The position numbers and the translations under genes were made by a program. A stretch of DNA of 21,371 nt from JBKEAJ01 sp047975005 (GTDB lineage Bacteria > Bacteroidota > Bacteroidia > Bacteroidales > Prolixibacteraceae), in contig JBKECW010000062.1 in NCBI GenBank assembly GCA_047975005.1, forward strand, positions 1-21,371, given 5' to 3'. Numbering within the stretch: the stretch's first letter is position 1; the number at the start of each line of letters is the position of its first letter. Below, one piece after another: positions 16,352 to 21,371 of this stretch. A model generated the notes under the pieces. It made no database searches. It was not told the DNA's origin and saw only the letters and a list, made by a program, of their open reading frames with translations.

Positions 16352-16359
16352 TACCTTTG
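16352..16359 (+). promoter_or_regulatory. Bacteroidota -7 box for queF
   Basis: TACCTTTG is an exact TAnnTTTG match ending 25 bases before the ATG at 16385. I looked for a preQ1 riboswitch in the 188-base leader region and saw none. Confidence 0.55.
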
Positions 16360-16384
16360 GAAGTGAATTGTAGAAAGAAATAGC

Positions 16385-17260
16385 ATGAACGAAAAGGATA
16401 TACTCACTCATCTGGGTGCGAAAAGTGCGTCGCCTGCGAGTTACGATAAGTCGCTGCTGGAACGTGTGCCACGCTCTATCAATAGGAAGCAGTATAATAT
16501 TAAGGGGAGCGAGTTTGTGGGGTTAGATCTTTGGCATCACTATGAAGTTAGTTGCCTGACCAGCTGCGGATTGCCGGTGTCGGGGGTGATGAAGATTGCT
16601 GTTCCTGCAATCTCGGAGTATATAGTCGAGAGCAAGTCGCTGAAATTGTATTTTAACTCTTTTAATATGGAACGCCTGGCGGAGACAAAAGCCTTGTCGA
16701 TAGAAAGAATGAAGCAGCTTGTGCGTGCAGATTTGTCCGAATTATTAGAAGCTGAGGTGTATTTACAGTTCTTTGACAACGACACATTGCTCTCAGGCTC
16801 GTCCTTGACGGACTTCTCTTGCATTGACAATCTTGAAGGAGTAGAAAGGCTTAGCTTCACTGACTTTAATGAAAATCCTGCATTGCTGCAGCCAAAGCAG
16901 GGCAATGGCAAACCTCAAATCATTATGTCTCACCTTTTGCGAAGTAATTGTAAGGTTACTCATCAGCCCGATTGGGGTTCGATATATATTAGTATTGAGG
17001 GCAACAAACATATTGACGAACACAGCTTGCTGAGATATATCGTATCGTTCAGAAACGAAAATCATTTTCACGAAGAGATCTGCGAGATGGTTTATAAGCG
17101 GATTTTTGAGCTGTTAGTGCCTGATAAACTGATGATTGCATGCCTTTATACACGGCGTGGAGGCATTGATATTTGTCCGCTTAGAACAACTCACAAGGAT
17201 TTGCTGCCCGATTTGTTTGTTGATGTTAATAGTTTGTATGAATTGGCTGTTAGGATGTGA
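16385..17260 (+). CDS. queF: NADPH-dependent 7-cyano-7-deazaguanine (preQ0) reductase, long form
   Basis: This 291-residue enzyme reduces the nitrile of preQ0 to the amine preQ1 in the queuosine tRNA-modification pathway. It is of the long two-T-fold (E. coli-like) type. The N-terminal half has LLERVPRSINRKQYNIKG, VGLDLWHHYEVSCL and the QueF motif ESKSLKLYFNSFNMERL (substrate Glu/Ser). The C-terminal half has LLRSNCKVTHQPDWGSIYI, where Cys189 is the nucleophile that forms the thioimide and Asp196 the proton donor. RYIVSFRNENHFHEEICEMV and YTRRGGIDICPLR then follow. All expected residues are present. No other queuosine gene is adjacent, so it is probably transcribed alone from the box at 16352. 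Confidence 0.95.
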   Translation: MNEKDILTHLGAKSASPASYDKSLLERVPRSINRKQYNIKGSEFVGLDLWHHYEVSCLTSCGLPVSGVMKIAVPAISEYIVESKSLKLYFNSFNMERLAETKALSIERMKQLVRADLSELLEAEVYLQFFDNDTLLSGSSLTDFSCIDNLEGVERLSFTDFNENPALLQPKQGNGKPQIIMSHLLRSNCKVTHQPDWGSIYISIEGNKHIDEHSLLRYIVSFRNENHFHEEICEMVYKRIFELLVPDKLMIACLYTRRGGIDICPLRTTHKDLLPDLFVDVNSLYELAVRM

Positions 17261-17313
17261 TATTTTTATAGGTCTTTTTAGCCTTTCTGTTTTATTTTGA
17301 AGCGAAAAAGCAT

Positions 17314-17321
17314 TACTTTTG
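17314..17321 (+). promoter_or_regulatory. Bacteroidota -7 box for the transporter gene
   Basis: TACTTTTG is an exact TAnnTTTG match ending 29 bases before the ATG at 17351. It is identical to the box used for the MscS-like gene. Confidence 0.55.
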
Positions 17322-17350
17322 TGCTTTTAACAATAATATAAAGAGAAAGA

Positions 17351-18694
17351 ATGTCAAATCAAAATAGGGGGCTATTTAGTAGTAAGTTTGGAATAATAGC
17401 TGCCACGGTTGGTTCGGCAGTAGGATTGGGGAATATTTGGCGTTTCCCTTATGTGGCAGGCGAGAACGGCGGTGGTGCTTTCCTGATAGTTTATTTATTT
17501 TTTGTGTTAGCCATCGGCATTCCTGTGCTTTTTGCCGAGTTGATAATTGGTAGGAGTGCACACAGCAACGCCGTAGGGTCGTTCAAGAAGTTAGCGCCAA
17601 AAACGTCATGGCATCTTGTCGGGGCAATGGGAGTTTTGGCTTCTTTTCTGATTTTGTCGTACTATCTTGTGATTGCCGGATGGACTTTAGAATATCTGTA
17701 TCAGTCGATTGCCGACAATCTGGCAGGTAAGAATACAGTAGAGCTAAAAGGGATGTTCGACAGTTTTGTAGCATCTCCGGGTCGTACGCTAATGTGGTTT
17801 TTTGTGTTTATGTTGATGAATGTTATCATCATATCGGCAGGAGTGGAGAAGGGTATAGAGCGATTCTCTAAGTTTCTTATGCCCCTGTTGGTATTGCTTT
17901 TGGTGGTTATAGGTATTCGCTCGGTAACACTCGAAGGTGGACAAAAAGGTTTGGAATTTTTGTTTAAGCCCGACTTCTCGAAAGTAACTATTGACGTGGT
18001 GCTGGAGGCACTCGGGCAGGCATTTTTCTCACTTAGTATCGGCATGGGGGCAATAATTACTTACGGTTCTTACATTAGGAAGGAGGATAATATCGGGGCG
18101 ACTTCGTTTACTGTTGCTATTGCCGACACACTCATTGCCATATTGGCAGGAGTTGCTATTTTTCCTGCTGTTTTTGCTTTCGGCATTGACCCAGCAGAGG
18201 GTACCAACCTAATATTTACTACCGTCCCAAATGTTTTTCAAAGAATGACAGGAGGATACATTTTTTCAATATTTTTCTTTTTGCTGATTGCTGTAGCCGC
18301 ATTGACATCAACGCTGTCCTTGTTTGAAGTTATAACAAGCTACCTGATAGAGGAATTTAAAATGAAGCGCAAGGTGGCTTCCATTGTTACGGCAGTGTCG
18401 ATAGGTATTACAGGTAGTATTGCAACACTGTCGTCTAATCATATCTTAAATCTCAATATATTCGGTTTGTCAATATTCGATTTCTTGGATTATGTTACGG
18501 CAAATATCATGCTTCCCTTGGGAGGCTTGTTTATAGTGATATTTGTAGGGTGGGTGTTCAAAAAGAAAAAGGTGTTGAAAGAGATACGCCACAGCAAACA
18601 CTACAAGGCACGTTATCTGCCTGCTATGATGTTTATTATAAAATTTATAGCACCTGTTGCCATAACTATTATCTTTCTTAATAAGATATTGTGA
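17351..18694 (+). CDS. Neurotransmitter:sodium symporter (SNF) family transporter
   Basis: This 447-residue integral membrane protein begins with the family signature SSKFGIIAATVGSAVGLGNI, then WRFPYVAGENGGGAFLIVYL. This covers TM1 with the unwound substrate and Na+ site (GSAVGLGNIWRFPY) and the start of TM2. GIPVLFAELIIGR follows. About 11 hydrophobic segments are visible, ending with YLPAMMFIIKFIAPVAITII, as in the 11-TM bacterial branch (tyrosine or tryptophan-type carriers) rather than 12-TM LeuT. FFSLSIGMGAIITYGSYI is the TM6 unwound region. It imports an amino acid or related compound with Na+; the substrate is not determinable from sequence. It is convergent with the superoxide dismutase gene. 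Confidence 0.92.
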   Translation: MSNQNRGLFSSKFGIIAATVGSAVGLGNIWRFPYVAGENGGGAFLIVYLFFVLAIGIPVLFAELIIGRSAHSNAVGSFKKLAPKTSWHLVGAMGVLASFLILSYYLVIAGWTLEYLYQSIADNLAGKNTVELKGMFDSFVASPGRTLMWFFVFMLMNVIIISAGVEKGIERFSKFLMPLLVLLLVVIGIRSVTLEGGQKGLEFLFKPDFSKVTIDVVLEALGQAFFSLSIGMGAIITYGSYIRKEDNIGATSFTVAIADTLIAILAGVAIFPAVFAFGIDPAEGTNLIFTTVPNVFQRMTGGYIFSIFFFLLIAVAALTSTLSLFEVITSYLIEEFKMKRKVASIVTAVSIGITGSIATLSSNHILNLNIFGLSIFDFLDYVTANIMLPLGGLFIVIFVGWVFKKKKVLKEIRHSKHYKARYLPAMMFIIKFIAPVAITIIFLNKIL

Positions 18695-18810
18695 TTTAAA
18701 CAGCGATATTTATTTGTCGAACTGCTTAAGTTTAAGGTTTAATAATCTTTCCGTCTGCGTCACCTCTCGTTCAAAAAGGCGAGGCAATTTGTATTTTATT
18801 AGTCATTTAC

Positions 18811-18847
18811 AATAAAAAAACGTGGATACTCATTTGCATCCACGTTT
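18811..18847 (-). terminator. Intrinsic terminator of the superoxide dismutase gene
   Basis: AAACGTGGAT (18818-18827) and ATCCACGTTT (18838-18847) form a perfect 10-bp stem with a 10-nt loop. On the minus strand it runs into a T-rich tract (18820 down to 18814). It lies 24 bases after the stop. Confidence 0.85.
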
Positions 18848-18871
18848 AATAAGTTGCTATGTTGCAGTTAT

Positions 18872-19573
18872 TTACTGCTTAGAAATTTCTTCAAATCTGC
18901 GGTTTACTTCATTCCAATTCACCACATTCCAAAAAGCCTCAATATATCCGCCTCTTTGATTTTGATACTTAAGGTAATAGGCATGCTCCCATACGTCAAG
19001 AGCAAGAAGAGGAGTACCTTGTATGTCAGATGTAGACATCAATGGATTATCTTGATTTGCAGTGTTGCCGACTTCCAATTCTCCTGCTTTATTTACCACC
19101 AACCATGCCCAACCACTGCCAAACTGAGTAGCTCCTTGTTTCGCAAATTCCTTTTTAAAATCATCTAGCGAGCCGAATTTTGCAGTTATAGCATCAAGCA
19201 ACTCTTTCGACGGTTCGCCGCCATTGGGACTTAGATTTGCCCAAAACAATGTATGATTGTAATATCCGCCACCATTATTTCTAATGCCTGCGCTGTATTT
19301 TTCAATATTGGCAAAAATATCCTGCATCGACGCACTCTCCAACTCCGTACCTTTAATTTCGTCCGTAAACTTGGTAAAATAGCCCTTATGGTGCTTACTA
19401 TAATGTAGTTCCATCGTCTGAGCATCAATATAAGGCTCAAGAGCATCGTAAGAATATGGAAGCTCGCTAAAAGTGTGTCCTTCTGCTTTTGCTCCCGTAC
19501 AATTTCCTAGAAGTGGTACTGACAGCACTATTGCTAACAATGCTATCAAATTGAATGATTTGTTTTTATTCAT
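18872..19573 (-). CDS. sodA: Exported Mn-type superoxide dismutase
   Basis: The 233-residue protein converts superoxide to oxygen and hydrogen peroxide. Metal ligands are His57 (TMELHYSKHH), His107 (YYNHTLFW), Asp193 and His197 (DVWEHAYYL). Gly103 and Gln174 (TANQDNPLM) sit at the positions of Gly77 and Gln146 in E. coli Mn-SOD, and the Fe-type Gln69 is absent. This points to Mn or to cambialistic use. Unusually for this family, an N-terminal stretch precedes the catalytic domain. It is MNKNKSF, then NLIALLAIVLSVPLLGNC (8-25), a signal peptide with a possible lipoprotein Cys25; Asn at -1 is not the usual residue. It should act in the periplasm or at the membrane. The start at 19573 is chosen: the ATG at 19600 lies at the promoter-like box 19602-19609. 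Confidence 0.93.
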   Translation of the reverse strand: MNKNKSFNLIALLAIVLSVPLLGNCTGAKAEGHTFSELPYSYDALEPYIDAQTMELHYSKHHKGYFTKFTDEIKGTELESASMQDIFANIEKYSAGIRNNGGGYYNHTLFWANLSPNGGEPSKELLDAITAKFGSLDDFKKEFAKQGATQFGSGWAWLVVNKAGELEVGNTANQDNPLMSTSDIQGTPLLALDVWEHAYYLKYQNQRGGYIEAFWNVVNWNEVNRRFEEISKQ

Positions 19574-19601
19574 GTTTATATATTTATGATTAATTTGCAC
19601 A

Positions 19602-19609
19602 CAAATATC
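19602..19609 (-). promoter_or_regulatory. Possible -7 box for the superoxide dismutase gene
   Basis: On the minus strand the site reads GATATTTG, matching TAnnTTTG except at the first base. It lies 28 bases upstream of the ATG at 19573. TATTTGTG occurs twice in this stretch. Confidence 0.35.
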
Positions 19610-19705
19610 ACAAATAGTTTTGTTATTGAAGCTATCGTTGGATATAGAAAATATTTATCGACGTAAAAAGCACTATATTGCAAACAAAATAAAACAATTA
19701 CAGAC

Positions 19706-20614
19706 ATGGACGAACACAGGAAACTGGAGAATATGCTTGAAATGGTGATGCTATTGTCCGACGGCTATGGTAAAACCATTGAAGAAATCGCTGAACGCTA
19801 CGATATTACCGAAAGGACAGTAGAGCGATATATCAAGACTTTCCGAGATATTGGTTTTGTAATACCTCGTCCTAAAAATAGTTATTACAGAATTGAGAAA
19901 CTTGCAGATACACATAGAGGTCTTAACAAGTTATTATACTTTTCGGAAGAGGAAGCCTTTGTACTTAAAAATATATTATTTTCACTTGACGAGAGTAATC
20001 CGATTAAACAAAATCTTCTTGCCAAGCTCAATGCTCTTTGTGATTCGGGTCGTCTTGCCGAAATTGTCTGTAATAAAAAGAACTCCGAGAATATTCATCG
20101 CCTAAGCTCTGCTATAAAAGAAGAGAGGCAAGTCCTTTTAAGAGACTATCAATCAGCCAACAGCAACGAGCGGAGAGACCGCATTGTTGAGCCTTTTGAG
20201 TTCACCTCCAACTATGTTTCAATATGGGCTTACGATGTTGAAGCTCAAATCTGTAAGGTCTTTAAAAACACTCGTATTAAATCGGTGGAGGTTTTGAGCA
20301 AAAAATGGGAATATGAACACAAGCACTGGACACGTCCTGTGGATGTGTTCAGACTAGGAGGCGACGAGCACATCGAGATAGAATTGGAATTGAGTGTAAG
20401 GGCATGCGAATTGCTGAAAGAAGAATATCCGCTTTCAATGAAATATATAAGCGAAATAGGCAGTAATAAATTTCTCTTTAAAGCTCCGGTGTACAGCTTT
20501 AAGGGAGTTGGCAGATTTATTATGGGCTTACATGACGATATAAAGATTGTAAAACCCAAGGAGTTACAAGAATATATCAAAGAAAAAGCAAAGAAAATTT
20601 TAAGCCGACAGTAG
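19706..20614 (+). CDS. WYL-domain transcriptional regulator next to cas12a
   Basis: This 302-residue protein has an N-terminal winged helix-turn-helix (about 8-62; KTIEEIAERYDITERTVERY, then IKTFRDIGFVIPRPKNSYYRI). A middle helical part follows, then a WYL domain (about 140-215). In it, RRDRIVEPFEFTSNYVSIWA and YDVEAQICKVFKNTRIKSVE match the family's strand pattern. The W-Y-L triplet itself appears as I-W-A-Y, so it is degenerate. A C-terminal WCX-like extension is visible (LELSVRACELLKEEYPLSMK). WYL proteins are ligand-binding regulators often found with phage-defence genes, including CRISPR-Cas, where several repress or activate the locus. It is followed by a HIRAN gene (50-base gap) and cas12a on the same strand, so a local regulatory role is likely. 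The half-site TTACAGA (19698-19704) next to its start also occurs in the palindrome before cas12a. Confidence 0.87.
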   Translation: MDEHRKLENMLEMVMLLSDGYGKTIEEIAERYDITERTVERYIKTFRDIGFVIPRPKNSYYRIEKLADTHRGLNKLLYFSEEEAFVLKNILFSLDESNPIKQNLLAKLNALCDSGRLAEIVCNKKNSENIHRLSSAIKEERQVLLRDYQSANSNERRDRIVEPFEFTSNYVSIWAYDVEAQICKVFKNTRIKSVEVLSKKWEYEHKHWTRPVDVFRLGGDEHIEIELELSVRACELLKEEYPLSMKYISEIGSNKFLFKAPVYSFKGVGRFIMGLHDDIKIVKPKELQEYIKEKAKKILSRQ

Positions 20615-20624
20615 TTGTCGTTTT
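20606..20624 (+). terminator. Weak hairpin with T run at the end of the WYL gene
   Basis: CGACA (20606-20610) and TGTCG (20616-20620) form a 5-bp stem whose loop contains the TAG stop codon. It is followed by TTTT. It is too weak to be sure of termination and may let transcription pass to the HIRAN gene. Confidence 0.3.
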
Positions 20625-20633
20625 AGAGCTTTT

Positions 20634-20663
20634 ACTTTGTAATATAATTTAGAAACACAAAGT
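20634..20663. promoter_or_regulatory. Inverted repeat before the HIRAN gene
   Basis: ACTTTGT (20634-20640) and ACAAAGT (20657-20663) are exact reverse complements, 16 bases apart. The second arm ends 1 base before the ATG at 20665. Placement over the promoter and start region suggests an operator or an mRNA hairpin that hides the start. Confidence 0.4.
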
Positions 20664-20664
20664 C

Positions 20665-21060
20665 ATGAAAAAAAATGAAACGCCTTTCGAAGCAGACAAC
20701 AATGCATGCGAAACCAAAGAAGTCAAAGAAGTCAAAGAAGCCAAAGAAAGCAAGCGGACGCACTACAAAAGTTTTCCTCTATCGGGATTTACCTACTATG
20801 ATGGACCTATGGTATTCAGCAAATTAAAAATCGGCAAAAAGCTGAAATTGGTTGTAGAACCCGAAAATAAATACGACCCACAAGCGGTTGCTGTCTACTA
20901 TAAGAAACATAAGATAGGCTTTATTCCTCGTCGTTGCAACTATTCTATCAGTAGATTTTTGGAATGTGGTATAGACTGTTTCGACACCCGCATCCAATAT
21001 ATCAACTCCGACGAAACCCCTGAGAATCAGATTGGATTAGCGGTTTATTTGAAGGGGTAG
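20665..21060 (+). CDS. Small stand-alone HIRAN-domain protein
   Basis: This 131-residue protein is almost entirely one HIRAN domain (about 33-131). YYDGPMVFSKLKIGKKLKLV leads to EPENKYDPQAVAVYYKKHKI, then GFIPRRCNYSISRFLECGID. The conserved NxYDxxAV and IGxIP motifs are both there. The N-terminal 32 residues are charged and contain a K-E-V-K-E-V-K-E-A-K-E-S-K run encoded by four 9-base tandem repeats, probably a flexible or coiled segment. HIRAN domains bind 3' ends of single-stranded DNA in eukaryotic HLTF; prokaryotic stand-alone forms are of unknown role, some near mobile or defence genes. It stands between a WYL regulator and cas12a, 87 bases before the cas12a start, and no own -7 box of exact consensus was seen. 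Confidence 0.85.
   Translation: MKKNETPFEADNNACETKEVKEVKEAKESKRTHYKSFPLSGFTYYDGPMVFSKLKIGKKLKLVVEPENKYDPQAVAVYYKKHKIGFIPRRCNYSISRFLECGIDCFDTRIQYINSDETPENQIGLAVYLKG
20716..20751 (+). repeat. Four 9-base tandem repeats in the HIRAN gene
   Basis: AAAGAAGTC occurs twice, then AAAGAAGCC and AAAGAAAGC. They encode (K-E-V)(K-E-V)(K-E-A)(K-E-S). Such in-frame repeats can vary in number between strains without breaking the gene. Confidence 0.8.
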
Positions 21061-21062
21061 AT

Positions 21063-21096
21063 AAAAGAGAGAAAATACTATTTACATTTCTCTTTT
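21063..21096 (+). terminator. Imperfect hairpin after the HIRAN gene
   Basis: AAAAGAGAGAAAA (21063-21075) and TTTCTCTTTT (21087-21096) pair with a two-base bulge. The T-rich 3' arm could act as a weak terminator or attenuator between HIRAN and cas12a. Confidence 0.35.
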
Positions 21097-21105
21097 ACAT
21101 ATAAA

Positions 21106-21131
21106 TTTTATCTGTAATTTACAGAGTAAAA
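21106..21131. promoter_or_regulatory. Imperfect palindrome upstream of cas12a (candidate operator)
   Basis: The perfect core is TCTGTAA (21111-21117), T, TTACAGA (21119-21125). It is extended outward by TTTTA (21106-21110) and TAAAA (21127-21131), with a single unpaired G at 21126. The site ends 16 bases before the cas12a ATG. Dimeric symmetry and placement suggest a regulator binding site; the binding protein is unknown, with the adjacent WYL protein as the obvious candidate. Confidence 0.5.
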
Positions 21132-21147
21132 CTAAGATCTTATTACA

Positions 21148-21371
21148 ATGAGACAATTCACAAATTTGTACAAGCAGCAGAAAACACTCCGTTTCGAGCT
21201 AAAGCCTATGGGCAAAACCTTACAGAACATTAAAAAGCACGGTCTGATAGAGCAAGACGAAAAACGGGCAGACGACTATAAGCGTGTTAAAGAAATAATA
21301 GACGACTACCATCGTGCGTTTATCGAACGCTCTTTGGCAACTTTTGGATTTTCTGTCGAAAGTCTGCAAAA
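21148..21371 (+). CDS. cas12a: Cas12a (Cpf1), type V-A CRISPR effector, N-terminal 74 codons only
   Basis: The frame runs from ATG at 21148 to the window edge, so only about 6% of a normal 1200-1300-residue protein is visible. MRQFTNLYKQQKTLRFELKP contains the TNLY-x-x-x-KTLRFEL-x-P-x-GKTL block found at the start of all Cas12a proteins (part of the WED-I domain). It is followed by NIKKHGLIEQDEKRADDYKR and VKEIIDDYHRAFIERSLATF, the start of REC1. The DDYHRAFIE stretch and the GLI-x-x-DE-x-R-x-DDY pattern resemble, from memory, Porphyromonas Cas12a. Cas12a processes its own crRNA and cuts double-stranded DNA next to a T-rich PAM with a single RuvC site, which is off-window. The RuvC residues, array and any cas4/cas1/cas2 genes cannot be checked here. 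Completeness of the gene is unknown. Confidence 0.93.
   Translation, partial: MRQFTNLYKQQKTLRFELKPMGKTLQNIKKHGLIEQDEKRADDYKRVKEIIDDYHRAFIERSLATFGFSVESLQ

Noticed and set aside
16197..16384. preQ1 riboswitch before queF
   Set aside because: No compact stem plus A-rich tail of the preQ1-I type is visible, and there is a plain -7 box 25 bases before the start.
18695..18810. Terminator for the transporter gene
   Set aside because: Only a 4-5 base CTCG/CGAG stem near 18765-18785 was found, without a good T run, so it is not reported as a feature.
1..21371. tRNA or rRNA genes
   Set aside because: No cloverleaf with a GGTTC-type T-arm and no conserved rRNA segment was recognised by eye; a dedicated tRNA scan was not possible here.

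Overview
The window looks like chromosome of a low-GC, host-associated Bacteroidota (Bacteroidales-like) bacterium. The reasons are: several starts preceded by the TAnnTTTG -7 promoter motif typical of that phylum; a secreted S1 sulfatase and an M60-like (mucin-type) peptidase beside each other; an M64 (IgA-peptidase-type) secreted protease; a three-gene propionyl-CoA carboxylase-type operon; and a Cas12a N-terminus that, from memory, resembles Porphyromonas-type Cas12a.

Layout. 1-2980: the 3' end of an M60-like peptidase gene, a secreted sulfatase on the minus strand, and a divergently placed exported protein with a Gly/Pro-rich tail. 3094-6741: a minus-strand operon of biotin carboxylase, biotin carrier protein and carboxyltransferase, closed by a clear intrinsic terminator. 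7121-8019: a decayed asparagine synthetase gene (asnB). 8181-9000: a REP/RAYT locus, with a REP-associated tyrosine transposase and two 96-bp paired-REP (BIME-like) elements plus one solo REP. One 96-bp element lies in frame inside the transposase gene. 9005-11630: an MscS-type channel (minus) and a divergent M64-type metalloprotease. 11791-16196: the repair genes uvrD/pcrA and uvrB, adjacent and co-directional. 16385-18694: queF (queuosine pathway) and a sodium:neurotransmitter-symporter-family transporter. 18872-19573: a convergent, apparently exported Mn-type superoxide dismutase.

The right edge (19706-21371) is the most interesting part. A WYL-domain transcription factor, a small stand-alone HIRAN-domain protein and the first 74 codons of cas12a (type V-A CRISPR effector) lie in a row on the plus strand. 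A strong imperfect palindrome sits just before the cas12a start. The CRISPR array and any adaptation genes would lie beyond the window and cannot be seen here. No tRNA or rRNA gene was recognised.
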